A stretch of DNA of 64,000 nt from Mucilaginibacter_A sp965201005. GTDB lineage: Bacteria > Bacteroidota > Bacteroidia > Sphingobacteriales > Sphingobacteriaceae. Each line of letters opens with the position of its first letter. The stretch's first letter is position 1. The translations under genes and the position numbers were made by a program. Location of the stretch: assembly GCF_965201005.1 (NCBI RefSeq), contig NZ_OZ241747.1, positions 310,001-374,000 of the forward strand, written 5' to 3'. Below the pieces are notes generated by a model, which searched no databases, was not told where the DNA came from, and was given only the letters and a program-made list of their open reading frames with translations. Shown here one piece after another: positions 26,441-35,792 of this stretch.

Positions 26441-27217
26441 ATGAGTAATGGAAATATGAACCTGACGCTGAAAGTTTGGCGCCAGAAAGATGCAAAAACC
26501 CCCGGAAAAGTGGTTACTTATCCGGCCAATAATATTTCTCCGGACATGTCTTTTTTGGAGATGCTGGATGTAGTTAACGAAGATCTGATCCACAAAAAAG
26601 AGGAACCAATTTATTTTGACCACGATTGCCGTGAAGGTATCTGTGGGATGTGTTCTTTATACATTAATGGCCGTCCGCACGGCCCAAAACAAGGAATTAC
26701 TTCTTGTCAGCTGCACATGCGCAGTTTTTACGATGGGCAAACGATCACAATTGAACCTTGGAGGGCGGGTGCTTTTCCGGTGGTAAAAGATTTGGCAACC
26801 GATCGTTCGGCCTTTGACCGTATCCAGCATGCTGGTGGTTTTGTGTCGATCAATACCGGCGGCGTGCCGGACGCAAACGAAATACCGATCCCGAAACCAA
26901 TTGCAGATGAGGCGTTTAACTCGGCAACCTGTATCCAATGCGGTGCTTGCGTAGCGGCTTGCAAAAATGCTTCGGCCATGCTGTTTGTATCGGCTAAAAT
27001 TTCGCAATTAGCATTGTTGCCGCAAGGGCAGCCGGAACGCTATACCCGCGTACAAAACATGGTTGCACAGATGGACGCAGAAGGTTTTGGTAATTGCACC
27101 AATACCGCAGCTTGCGAGGCCGAATGCCCGAAAGAGATCAAGCTGACCAATATTGCCCGCATGAACGGCGATTTCCTGACTGCCAAACTTTTCAAATCAG
27201 AAGAAGTGCACGCATAA
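26441..27217 (+). CDS. sdhB: Succinate dehydrogenase/fumarate reductase iron-sulfur subunit
   Basis: The 258 residues carry the three cluster sites in the expected order. The [2Fe-2S] site is CREGICGMC followed by a distal Cys in SCQLHM. The [4Fe-4S] site is CIQCGACVAACKNA. The third cluster is formed by NCTNTAACEAECPKEI. It conducts electrons from SdhA to the heme anchor. It ends the operon and is followed by a clear terminator. Confidence 0.95.
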   Translation: MSNGNMNLTLKVWRQKDAKTPGKVVTYPANNISPDMSFLEMLDVVNEDLIHKKEEPIYFDHDCREGICGMCSLYINGRPHGPKQGITSCQLHMRSFYDGQTITIEPWRAGAFPVVKDLATDRSAFDRIQHAGGFVSINTGGVPDANEIPIPKPIADEAFNSATCIQCGACVAACKNASAMLFVSAKISQLALLPQGQPERYTRVQNMVAQMDAEGFGNCTNTAACEAECPKEIKLTNIARMNGDFLTAKLFKSEEVHA

Positions 27218-27235
27218 GCAAACGAAACTATTCAT

Positions 27236-27270
27236 AAAAAGCCCTGCCTAAACCGGCAGGGCTTTTTTTT
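27236..27270 (+). terminator. Terminator of the sdhCAB operon
   Basis: The eight-base arms GCCCTGCC (27241-27248) and GGCAGGGC (27255-27262) enclose a six-base loop TAAACC. An A tract precedes and eight T follow, so it could work in both directions. A diverged iterated motif, ATGCTTTTTTTA, begins at 27277. Confidence 0.9.
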
Positions 27271-27387
27271 ATGCCGATGCTTTTTTTATCGGCCTAAATT
27301 TGGTATCAACAGTTCTGGCCGGTAAAATGACAAAAGTCAAACTTGATTTTTGCTACTTTTAGCCGATAAATTTAATTAAAGTCTTCA

Positions 27388-29067
27388 ATGCAATCTGTTA
27401 TCAAGCACAAATATTTATTTTCCCTGCTGCTGGTTTTCTGTTTACTATTTGGTTTCAATCAGAAAAGTAACGCGTTACAAACTTCAACCGACACCATTTC
27501 AACCGCTGATGTCCAATTTTCAGATTTGCCGGCCGATACACAAACTGCAAAAGCAACTCCGGTCAAAAAAGAGGCGGTAAAAGAAGCATCGCACAAAATA
27601 GAAGTTAAGGAAGCGCAGCAATCGTTATGGGCCATATTTTTAGCCGGACTGCTGGGCGGTTTTGCTGCGCTGATTATGCCCTGTATCTTCCCGATGCTGC
27701 CCTTAACCGTCAGTTATTTTACCAAAACGGCACAATCACGAGGAAGTGCCATAACCAAAGCGATTATTTACGGCTTGTCCATCATTGTTATTTACGTAGC
27801 ATTTGGGTTGATCATCACCGTTATTTTTGGTGCCGATGCTTTGAACGATCTGGCCACAAATGGTGTTTTTAACCTGGTTTTTTTCCTGTTGCTCATCGTT
27901 TTTGCCATTTCGTTTTTTGGTGCTTTCGAAATTACATTGCCATCTGCCTGGGCCAACAAAATGGACGAACAATCCGACAAGGGTGGTTTCTTAGGTCTGT
28001 TTTTTATGGCGGCAACGCTGGCTTTGGTTTCATTTTCGTGCACCGGGCCAATTATTGGTACGCTGTTGGTGCAGGCAGCTACATCCGGTGCCTTGCTTGG
28101 GCCTGCGGTTGGTATGTTTGGCTTTTCGCTGGCCTTGGCCATTCCGTTTGCGTTATTTGCCATGTTTCCTTCCTGGTTAAATTCGCTGCCAAAATCTGGC
28201 GGCTGGCTAAACAGTGTAAAAGTGGTTTTGGGCTTTTTAGAGCTGGCTTTAGCATTAAAATTCCTGTCGAACGTAGATTTGGCTTACCATTGGGAATGGT
28301 TCGACCGCGAGATTTTCCTCGTTTTGTGGATCGTAATTTTTGGGTTGATGGGCATTTATCTGTTGGGAAAACTCAAATTTTCACATGATTCCCCGGTAGA
28401 ATTTGTAACGATACCAAGATTGTTTTTATCAATTATCGTACTTGCTTTTACGGTTTATATGGTTCCGGGCTTGTGGGGGGCGCCTTTAAAATCCATTTCC
28501 GCATTTTTACCTCCGTTGCAAACGCAGGATTTTGATTTATATACGCCAAGTATCAGCGGAAATCAAACTGTATCAACACAAAACAAAAGTGCCACAACCC
28601 ATAAATATGCCGATATTTTTAAAGCACCATTAGGCTTGAACGCTTTTTTTGATTATGAGGAAGCACTGGCGTACGCAAAAACAAACCATAAGCCAATAAT
28701 GATTGATTTTACCGGCCATGCGTGTGTAAACTGCCGGAAAATGGAAGCCAGTGTTTGGACTGATAAAGCTGTTTACAACATCATCAGCAATGATTATGTA
28801 TTGCTGCAGCTTTATGTGGATGATAAAACTGATTTGCAGCCAGGCGAGCAAACCGTTTCTGCCCAGGGCAAAAAAATAACAACCATTGGCAAAAAATGGA
28901 GCGATTTTCAAGCATCGCGTTTTAAAGCCAACTCGCAGCCATTTTATGTTTTGCTGGATGACAGTGGCAACTTGTTAGTGCCGCCGCAAGGGGCAGATTA
29001 TAATGCCGACAGTTACAAAGCATATCTGCAAACTGGTTTGGATGCGTTTAAAAAAGCGGCCAACTGA
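27388..29067 (+). CDS. DsbD-type thiol:disulfide interchange protein
   Basis: The 559-residue protein has a signal segment (to about residue 30) and a short linker of about 45 residues in place of the usual N-terminal DsbD alpha domain. A transmembrane core of eight or so helices follows, starting at about residue 78 with LLGGFAALIMPCIFPMLPL. The C-terminal thioredoxin-fold domain has the active-site motif CVNC at 446-449. It should move electrons from cytoplasmic thioredoxin across the membrane to reduce periplasmic disulfides. The coding sequence contains an in-frame iterated motif at 27578 that encodes VKEAS in the linker. Confidence 0.87.
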   Translation: MQSVIKHKYLFSLLLVFCLLFGFNQKSNALQTSTDTISTADVQFSDLPADTQTAKATPVKKEAVKEASHKIEVKEAQQSLWAIFLAGLLGGFAALIMPCIFPMLPLTVSYFTKTAQSRGSAITKAIIYGLSIIVIYVAFGLIITVIFGADALNDLATNGVFNLVFFLLLIVFAISFFGAFEITLPSAWANKMDEQSDKGGFLGLFFMAATLALVSFSCTGPIIGTLLVQAATSGALLGPAVGMFGFSLALAIPFALFAMFPSWLNSLPKSGGWLNSVKVVLGFLELALALKFLSNVDLAYHWEWFDREIFLVLWIVIFGLMGIYLLGKLKFSHDSPVEFVTIPRLFLSIIVLAFTVYMVPGLWGAPLKSISAFLPPLQTQDFDLYTPSISGNQTVSTQNKSATTHKYADIFKAPLGLNAFFDYEEALAYAKTNHKPIMIDFTGHACVNCRKMEASVWTDKAVYNIISNDYVLLQLYVDDKTDLQPGEQTVSAQGKKITTIGKKWSDFQASRFKANSQPFYVLLDDSGNLLVPPQGADYNADSYKAYLQTGLDAFKKAAN

Positions 29068-29237
29068 TAGCTTTTAAAAATCAACTATCAGTAAATGAAC
29101 TATTGGCTGATAATTTTTGGCCAACATGCTTCTTTTATCGGCATAAATTTAGTTTTCAATTAGAAAATATAATTTGTTGAAAACTATTAAGTTAGAAAAC
29201 GGTTACTTATCAACATAAATCCTTAAAAATATCAATC

Positions 29238-29612
29238 ATGAAAAATTCTGTAGAAACCTTAGGCGTATTTCTGTTAGGAACAGCAGTTGGTGCTGCTTTA
29301 GGTATATTATTTGCCCCGGATGCAGGCGAGGAAACCCGTAACGCACTTGCAGAAACAGCTACGAACAGTTGGGACACAATTAAAGAAAAAGTAAAAACCG
29401 GCGAAGATGAGCTGAACCAATATAAAGATCAGGCGGTTGATTATAAAAACCAGGTTGCTGATCAGGCCAAAGCAAAAGTGAGCGAGTATAAAGACAAAGC
29501 CGCAGATTTGAAAGACAAAGCCGTTGATTACAAAGATCAGGCGGTTGATGATGCCAAATCAAAAGCGAAAGAAAAATCTAACGATATCAACAACGATATT
29601 CAGCAGGCATAA
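29238..29612 (+). CDS. YtxH-domain stress protein with repeated lysine-rich tail
   Basis: The 124-residue protein has an N-terminal glycine-rich hydrophobic segment (LGVFLLGTAVGAALGILFAP), the YtxH hallmark. A tail then repeats words such as YKDQAVD, YKNQVAD, YKDKAAD and LKDKAVD in an 11-residue rhythm, as in LEA-like amphipathic helices. Family members are associated with general stress. It lies alone; a hairpin follows at 29638. One iterated motif (29126) stands in the upstream spacer. Confidence 0.82.
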   Translation: MKNSVETLGVFLLGTAVGAALGILFAPDAGEETRNALAETATNSWDTIKEKVKTGEDELNQYKDQAVDYKNQVADQAKAKVSEYKDKAADLKDKAVDYKDQAVDDAKSKAKEKSNDINNDIQQA

Positions 29613-30060
29613 GTACAGAGCTTTTTAAATTGAAAAGATCCCGGGTTCGACAACAATTGTTGTCCGAACCCGGGATTTCTGGTTTTATGATTTTTTTCTG
29701 CAAAATTTATATTGATAAAAGAAGCATTGCTATCAGACTTATTTTAATTTGTACCGAAAAAATCATCGTGCTTCTTTTACGGCCATAAATCTTGTTTTTC
29801 CAATTTTATGCCGATAAAAGAAGCATTGAAAATAAATTGGATAAAAGTTAAACAGGCACTGAATCCGGTCAAAGTAATTTGATAATTAAATTGTTACAAA
29901 ATTTTGAAAGTGGTTTTCGGCCTTGTTTATTGTGTGCAGGCCGGATTAATCAGCATCGCATAAATGTTACAGCACCTGGTTCCGCACTTATGAAACTTTT
30001 ACGATTTTGCAGCGTCATAAGGCAAATTGACATCAAGACATCTTCACGGACCAAAATCAC
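29613..30060. repeat. Spacer with a large hairpin and clustered iterated motifs
   Basis: This 448-base gap has no credible gene. A near-perfect palindrome occupies 29638-29676: ATCCCGGGTTCG, ACAACAATTGTTGT, CGAACCCGGGAT, with a single-base bulge. It would end ytxH transcription although its T tract is weak. Iterated motifs follow at 29716-29727 (reverse), 29768-29779 (forward, first base G) and 29815-29826 (reverse). The last 200 bases before the barrel gene must contain its promoter, which I cannot fix. Confidence 0.7.
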
Positions 30061-32979
30061 ATGAAACGAACCTTACTCTTATTTTTATTTTTTTTGATTA
30101 CATCAGTTGCTTTACATGCACAAACCCATGAAGTGCGCGGCAGCGTTCAGGACTCAACCGGTGCAACTTTGCCCGGAACAGTTATAAAACTGTTTTCTGC
30201 CTCCGATACCTTAACCACAGCTGCTGGTTCAGATGGGTCTTTTTTATTTCCGAGGGTAAAATCTACAGAATTCAGGCTGACAATTAATTTAATCGGATTT
30301 CAAACTGTTAACAGAAGGTTCCTGCCACAACCCCACAACCCTAATACCATCAATGTTGGTGTTATTAAGATGAAGGTTGCCGCCACGCAGTTAAAAGGCG
30401 TAACTATTGTGGGCACTAATCCGGTTCGGATTAAAGAAGATACAGTAGAATACAACGCCGGATCATACAAAGTGCGGGAAAACGCGCCAACAGAGGATAT
30501 GATCAAAAAGCTGCCGGGCGTAGATGTGGACAAAGACGGAAATATTACCGATCGTGGAAAATCTGTAACAAAAGTCCGTATCAATGGTAAGGATTTTATG
30601 GGCGGCGATGTGAAATCGGTAACGAAAAACCTGCCCGCAGATGTGATTGAAAATATCCAGATGATTGATGATTATGGCGATCAGGCAAACCTGACGGGCG
30701 TAAAAACCGGAGAACCAGACCGTATTATGAACATTACGATCAGGAAAGACCGGAACGTAGGTTATTCTTTGCAGGCTACAGCGGGCGATGGGCGCGATGC
30801 GTTACCAACTTCAAATAATTCAAGTGTTGACCCAACAAATCCTGCAGCAATAAATAATAACGAAAACCACAATCGTTACTTAGGGACAGTTAACTACTTT
30901 AGCTTTAAAGGTGACAGGCAGATTTCTGTATTAGGCAACATCAACAATACAAACATCAACACTTTTACTTACGGCGGTGGCGGCGGACGTGGTGGTGGCG
31001 GCGGTTTTGGCGGCGGCGGCGGCCGGGGAAATGCACTCAGGGGCGCAAGCACTACAACTAATCAAAACGGGATAACTGATGCCCATGCCATAGGTTTAAA
31101 CTTTCGGGACCAATGGGGCAAAAAGCTGTCTGTGTACGGCAGCTACAGCTTTTCTGATAATTTGACCAGCACAATCAGTAACAGTTATCAGCAAGGGATA
31201 AACGCCGGTCAAACAAATAGTGTATTGCAAAACAGTATCCAAAGCACCCGTAATGTTAACCACAGGCTTACCTGGAATATGGAATACAAGCCCGATACGG
31301 TAAACTACTTTAAATTTACACCAACTTATTCCTTTAACAGTGCCAATACAAATGCTGATGGTACATTCAGCAGTTTTCGTGAGGAAATAGCTAACGTTGC
31401 TTACCGTCAGTTCAGCACAGATATAACAAAATCTCCAAATTTTGGGGCTACGTTGCTTTACAATCATAAATTTCCTGGCCGGCGTAATTTAAGTATCAAC
31501 TTAAATGCTAATTCTTCAAAAACGAATGAATCTGACAACCCTACAACACTTTATTCACAAGGCAGCCCGATGGCATCACCCCAATTTCAGTTAATTAATA
31601 CCAACAGCAGAACCAATAGCTTTGGTACAAATGTTTCGTTTTTGCAACCGATAGGAAAGGTATCATATTTAGAGCTTAATTATAACTTCAACCACTCTTA
31701 TACAACCAGCGATAAGCGGACAGACACACTTACGGCAAATAACCAGGAAGTTTTTTATCAAAGGTTTAGTAACAATTATAATTATACATTTACTACAAAT
31801 AAAATTGGCTTAAACTACAGGGTTGTAGAAAAGAAGTACAATTTTACAGTAGGTTTGGGCTTACAACCGGCAGTTTTGGATGGATTTTCCCCTACAACCA
31901 ATCAATCCACCCATGTTTCAACGCTTAATTTTGCGCCGGTGGCACATTTTAATTATAATTTTTCAAGAACGCAGGCAATCAACTTAAACTATAACGGATC
32001 AAGCAGTCAGCCAAACTTCAATTACTTACAGCCAGTAATTGATTTTTCCAACGCGTTGTATCCGGTTCAGGGAAATCCAAACCTAATCCCCGAATTCAAC
32101 AATAATGTTAATTTAAGATATAACCGCTTTAGTTTTGCCACCGGGGATATACTGTTCACTAATTTAAGCTTTAATCAAACCAGTAACAAAATTGTAGCCA
32201 ACTCTATTCAATATCCAACAGTTGATCCGTTAAGCCCAACGTTGGCCGGTACTTATCTAACTAAGTATCAGAATGCAGACGGCTATTATAGTTCTTCGCT
32301 TTTTGGGGCATATTCTAAACCCTGGGCAAACCGCAAATACACTTTAACATTTAACGCAAATGCAAATTATACAAACAATATTGGTTACAGCAGCCGGGTT
32401 ACCTATAGTGCAGCGTCTAATTCAGAAACGTTGATCTCAGAAAGAAATGTGGCAAAATCTTTAGTTGTAACGCCGGGCCTGCGGTTCAGGACAGATATAA
32501 CAGATATTATTGATGCAGAATTAAACACCAATTATAGTATCAGCACAATTAACAACTCGATTATCTCTTCAACGTTTCAAAACACAGTGGCCAGGACACT
32601 TTCGCTTGGTTTGAACGGTAAAAATTACTTGTGGAAAAACTATACCGTAAGTTATGATTATACTAAACTTATTTACAGCGGTTATACGGGTGTGGCGCAA
32701 AAAAACCCTAATATTTTAAATGCTTATGTAGAGCGTCGTTTTTTGAAAGGAAATGCCGCAACGATACGCATTGCCGCTTACGATTTGTTTAACCAAAATA
32801 CAGGCTATACGTTTACGCCTAACAACGGGGCTGCCGGTTATACGGTATCGAACGTAAACAGATTAGGCCGTTATTATTTATTAAGTTTTAGTTTGAGGTT
32901 ACAAAAATTTGCCGGAAAAGCACCACAGCAAGATTACCGTGAGGGACGGGGCGGGCGCGAAGGCCGGGGACGTGAGTAG
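30061..32979 (+). CDS. Outer-membrane beta-barrel protein with carboxypeptidase-regulatory domain
   Basis: The protein has 972 residues. A signal peptide ends in VALHAQ, followed by a carboxypeptidase-regulatory-like domain (HEVRGSVQDSTGATLPGTVI, residues about 23-105). A plug-like segment comes next (KVRINGKDFMGGDVKSVTKNLPADVIENIQM), then a long barrel of alternating Asn/Ser/Thr-rich strands. A Gly-rich loop interrupted by Arg and Phe lies near residues 303-323, and the C-terminus is an Arg/Glu/Gly tail. It resembles the TonB-receptor-like group lacking an obvious TonB box. The substrate is unknown. It is a stand-alone gene with a terminator. Confidence 0.82.
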   Translation: MKRTLLLFLFFLITSVALHAQTHEVRGSVQDSTGATLPGTVIKLFSASDTLTTAAGSDGSFLFPRVKSTEFRLTINLIGFQTVNRRFLPQPHNPNTINVGVIKMKVAATQLKGVTIVGTNPVRIKEDTVEYNAGSYKVRENAPTEDMIKKLPGVDVDKDGNITDRGKSVTKVRINGKDFMGGDVKSVTKNLPADVIENIQMIDDYGDQANLTGVKTGEPDRIMNITIRKDRNVGYSLQATAGDGRDALPTSNNSSVDPTNPAAINNNENHNRYLGTVNYFSFKGDRQISVLGNINNTNINTFTYGGGGGRGGGGGFGGGGGRGNALRGASTTTNQNGITDAHAIGLNFRDQWGKKLSVYGSYSFSDNLTSTISNSYQQGINAGQTNSVLQNSIQSTRNVNHRLTWNMEYKPDTVNYFKFTPTYSFNSANTNADGTFSSFREEIANVAYRQFSTDITKSPNFGATLLYNHKFPGRRNLSINLNANSSKTNESDNPTTLYSQGSPMASPQFQLINTNSRTNSFGTNVSFLQPIGKVSYLELNYNFNHSYTTSDKRTDTLTANNQEVFYQRFSNNYNYTFTTNKIGLNYRVVEKKYNFTVGLGLQPAVLDGFSPTTNQSTHVSTLNFAPVAHFNYNFSRTQAINLNYNGSSSQPNFNYLQPVIDFSNALYPVQGNPNLIPEFNNNVNLRYNRFSFATGDILFTNLSFNQTSNKIVANSIQYPTVDPLSPTLAGTYLTKYQNADGYYSSSLFGAYSKPWANRKYTLTFNANANYTNNIGYSSRVTYSAASNSETLISERNVAKSLVVTPGLRFRTDITDIIDAELNTNYSISTINNSIISSTFQNTVARTLSLGLNGKNYLWKNYTVSYDYTKLIYSGYTGVAQKNPNILNAYVERRFLKGNAATIRIAAYDLFNQNTGYTFTPNNGAAGYTVSNVNRLGRYYLLSFSLRLQKFAGKAPQQDYREGRGGREGRGRE

Positions 32980-33000
32980 TTCTAACAAAAAAACAGGTAT

Positions 33001-33039
33001 AAAAACAGCATCAGAGAATTTTTTCTGGTGCTTTTTTTA
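33001..33039 (+). terminator. Terminator built from two opposed iterated motifs
   Basis: AGCATCAGAG (near 33006-33015) pairs with TTCTGGTGCT (near 33022-33031) in a ten-base stem with two G-U pairs, followed by seven T. The left arm begins within TAAAAACAGCAT (33000-33011) and the right arm runs into GTGCTTTTTTTA (33028-33039). The motif therefore provides both the A side and the T side of the hairpin. Another motif copy follows at 33046-33057. Confidence 0.75.
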
Positions 33040-33146
33040 TGCCGGTAAAAGAAGCATTTCATCCCGCATAAAAAACTAAATCTGTTAAATAAGGTTGATG
33101 CAAGGGAAGTCTGGAAATCAGCACAAACAAATCAAAAACCCAAACT

Positions 33147-33428
33147 ATGAAAGCCGAATGGAACAACCAAATTATAGCCGAAAGCGATGCGACTATTGTA
33201 GTAGAAAACAATCAATATTTTCCGTTGGAAGCTGTTAAAAAAGAATTTTTAAAACCGTCTTCCACACATTCTACCTGCCCCTGGAAAGGTTTAGCTTCTT
33301 ATTATACTTTGGAGGTGGACGGCAAACAAAACCCGGATGCGGCCTGGTTTTATCCCGAACCAAAAGATGCCGCGGCCAATATCAAAAATTACGTTGCCTT
33401 TTGGAAGGGCGTGAAAATTACCCGATAA
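33147..33428 (+). CDS. DUF427 domain protein
   Basis: The 93-residue single-domain protein has the DUF427 pattern: KAEWNNQIIAESDATIVVE, YFPLEAVKKEFL, a conserved THSTCPWKGLASYYTLEVDG and AAWFYPEPKDAAANIKNYVAFWKGV. The biochemical role of the family is not established to my knowledge. The stop codon TAA is part of an iterated motif (TAAAAACAGTAT at 33426-33437), which also fills the whole 12-base gap to the next gene. It may be the first gene of the ergothioneine operon. Confidence 0.85.
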   Translation: MKAEWNNQIIAESDATIVVENNQYFPLEAVKKEFLKPSSTHSTCPWKGLASYYTLEVDGKQNPDAAWFYPEPKDAAANIKNYVAFWKGVKITR

Positions 33429-33440
33429 AAACAGTATCGA

Positions 33441-34823
33441 ATGAAAACTTATGATGCCATAATCATTGGCTCCGGCCAGGCAGGCACGCCTTTGGCAAAA
33501 AAACTGGCCAAAGCAGGCAAAAAAACGGCCATTATTGAAAAGCGTTTTGTAGGCGGAACCTGCGTAAACGATGGCTGCACGCCAACCAAAGCATTGATCG
33601 GTTCTGCCCGAAATGCTTTTATGGCCACGCGAACAGATTTGGGCGTGATCACAACGGAATTCAAGGTTGATTTTCCGGCCATAATGAAACGTAAAGACGA
33701 AATTGTAGAAAAATCGCGCAGCGGCGGACAAAAAAATTTAGAAGAAACCGAAAACCTGGATTTGATTTTTGGCGATGCTTCTTTTATCGATAAAAAAACC
33801 CTGAAAATTAAATTAAACGCTGGCGGCGAAGAAGAACTGACAGCCGGTTTGATTTTTATTGATACCGGTGCAACGGCAACAATACCAAAAATTGATGGTC
33901 TGGATCAGGTTGATTATCTCACAAACACCAGTATTTTAGAACTGAAGGAATTGCCCGAAAGCCTGATCATCATCGGCGGAAATTACATCGGTTTAGAGTT
34001 TGGACAGATGTTTTCGCGCTTTGGCAGCAAGGTTACGCTGATTGAAAGGAGCGAACGCATTATGTCCCGAGAAGATGAAGACGTAAGTAAATCCGTAACC
34101 GGTTTTTTAACGGAAGAAGGCATCAATATCTTCACCTCCGCAGAAACCAAAAAAATTGAAAAAGCTGCCGATGGCGTTATTTTAACCATTAAAACCAAAC
34201 AAGGCGAACAAAAAATTACGGCTTCACAGGTTTTAATTGCCGTTGGCCGTACGCCGCAAACCAAAACGCTTGGTCTGGAAAACACCGATATTGAAGTGGA
34301 TGAAAAAGGCCACATCAAGGTAAATGACAAGTTGGAAACCACTGCAAAAGGGATTTTTGCTTTAGGCGATGTAAAACCCGGACCGGCGTTTACGCATATT
34401 GCTTACAATGATCATTTGATTGTGCTTAAAAACCTGCTGGAAGGCGCGGATGCAACGATCAAAGGTCGTCCGGTTCCGTATTGTATGTTTACGGATCCGC
34501 AATTGGGCAGGATTGGATTATCAGAAAGCGAAGCACGTAAACAAGGGTTGGATATTAAAGTTGCCAAGCTAACAATGGAACATGTTGCCCGTGCCAACGA
34601 AATCGGAGAAACCAAAGGCTTTATGAAAGCAATTGTAGATACCAAAACCGACCAGATCCTGGGCGCAACGGTTTTAGGTTATGAAGGCGGCGAAGTAATG
34701 GCCGTGTTTCAAATGGCCATGCAAGGGAAAATAACGGCACACAAATTACGGGAAAACATTTTTGCGCACCCCACAATGGCAGAATCCATCAATAACCTTT
34801 TTATGTCGATAGAAGAAGCTTAA
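33441..34823 (+). CDS. Pyridine nucleotide-disulfide oxidoreductase (mercuric-reductase-like)
   Basis: The flavoenzyme has 460 residues. The FAD loop is IIGSGQAGTPLAKKLA, and the redox-active pair GGTCVNDGCTPTK has Cys41 and Cys46. The NAD(P)H domain begins at LIIIGGNYIGLEFGQMFSRFG, the second FAD segment is GIFALGDVKPGPAF, and the C-terminal catalytic His443 stands in AHPTMAES. The extra C-terminal cysteine pair of true mercuric reductases and an N-terminal metal domain are absent, so it should reduce a low-molecular-weight disulfide or similar oxidant. It is ten bases from egtV-like and part of the ergothioneine operon, so a thiol/disulfide role with ergothioneine is an attractive inference. 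Confidence 0.85.
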   Translation: MKTYDAIIIGSGQAGTPLAKKLAKAGKKTAIIEKRFVGGTCVNDGCTPTKALIGSARNAFMATRTDLGVITTEFKVDFPAIMKRKDEIVEKSRSGGQKNLEETENLDLIFGDASFIDKKTLKIKLNAGGEEELTAGLIFIDTGATATIPKIDGLDQVDYLTNTSILELKELPESLIIIGGNYIGLEFGQMFSRFGSKVTLIERSERIMSREDEDVSKSVTGFLTEEGINIFTSAETKKIEKAADGVILTIKTKQGEQKITASQVLIAVGRTPQTKTLGLENTDIEVDEKGHIKVNDKLETTAKGIFALGDVKPGPAFTHIAYNDHLIVLKNLLEGADATIKGRPVPYCMFTDPQLGRIGLSESEARKQGLDIKVAKLTMEHVARANEIGETKGFMKAIVDTKTDQILGATVLGYEGGEVMAVFQMAMQGKITAHKLRENIFAHPTMAESINNLFMSIEEA

Positions 34824-34832
34824 CTTGCTTCC

Positions 34833-35792
34833 ATGATTGTTGCCGAACATTTAAGCAAGCGTTTTGGTAAAACTACAGCGGTTGATGATATTTCTTTTGA
34901 AGTGAAAGAAGGCGAAACGCTGGTGCTTTTGGGCACCAGCGGATGCGGCAAAACCACTACTTTAAAAATGATCAACCTGCTAACGGAACCTTCCGGCGGC
35001 CGGGTTTGGGTTAATGGCAAAGATATTTTAGATCAAAACCCCGATCAATTACGGCGGAGCATCGGTTATGTATTGCAGAACAACGGTTTGTTTCCGCATT
35101 ATTCTGTTGCTGAAAATATGGCTATTGTTCCCAAATTATTAAAATGGGATCAGCAGAAAATCAACCAGCGCACACAAGTTTTACTGGAAAAACTGCATCT
35201 GCCCGAAAATTATTTACAACTTCTTCCAAATGAACTGAGCGGAGGCCAGCAGCAGCGCGTTGGTTTGGCGCGAGCTTTGATGGCCGATCCGCCGGTTTTG
35301 CTGATGGACGAAGCTTTTGGTGCTTTGGATCCGATTACAAGAATTTCCATCCGAAAAGAATTTAAAAACCTGGACGAACTGAAGCGAAAAACCATTGTAA
35401 TGGTAACGCACGATGTGCAGGAAGCTTTTGAAATGGCCGACAGGATTTGCCTGATGGATGCCGGAAAAATCAAGCAAATTGGCACACCGGCAGAGTTGTT
35501 GTTTAAACCTGCGGATGAATTTGTAGCTACATTTTTGGATGATCAGCGGCTGCAATTAGAACTCAAAGCCGTTTCACTGGATGATTTGTGGGATCATCAT
35601 GCTGTTTTTACCGGTATAAAATCAGAACCGGAAATTACTTCGGAAATTAGTGTTTGGGAAACAATTTCTCTCCTACAAAAAAATAATTTGCAACAAATCA
35701 GTATTCATCAGCCCAAAACCAACGAGCGGAAACAAACCAATTTCCGGAACTTGATGGATGCTTTTTTTAGCCATAAAAATTTGATGACATGA
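34833..35792 (+). CDS. ABC transporter ATP-binding protein, OpuC/EgtV type
   Basis: The 319-residue ATPase has Walker A LGTSGCGKTTTLKMI (about residues 32-46), the Q-loop in VLQNNGLFPHY, the signature LSGGQQQRVGLARALMADP and Walker B VLLMDEAFGALDP. It belongs to the glycine-betaine/choline (OpuC, ProV) class. In Streptococcus and Helicobacter the closely related EgtV powers ergothioneine uptake. Its stop overlaps the start of the permease gene by four bases. Linkage to egtB and egtD favours ergothioneine or a related betaine as cargo. An in-frame iterated motif (35599) encodes HAVFTGIK in the regulatory tail. Confidence 0.85.
   Translation: MIVAEHLSKRFGKTTAVDDISFEVKEGETLVLLGTSGCGKTTTLKMINLLTEPSGGRVWVNGKDILDQNPDQLRRSIGYVLQNNGLFPHYSVAENMAIVPKLLKWDQQKINQRTQVLLEKLHLPENYLQLLPNELSGGQQQRVGLARALMADPPVLLMDEAFGALDPITRISIRKEFKNLDELKRKTIVMVTHDVQEAFEMADRICLMDAGKIKQIGTPAELLFKPADEFVATFLDDQRLQLELKAVSLDDLWDHHAVFTGIKSEPEITSEISVWETISLLQKNNLQQISIHQPKTNERKQTNFRNLMDAFFSHKNLMT

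Noticed and set aside
29638..29676. tRNA candidate because of a GGGTTCGA word
   Set aside because: The word belongs to a long simple palindrome; no cloverleaf can be drawn.
33441..34823. Mercury resistance function for the flavin reductase
   Set aside because: It lacks the N-terminal metal domain and the C-terminal cysteine pair, and no mer genes are near.
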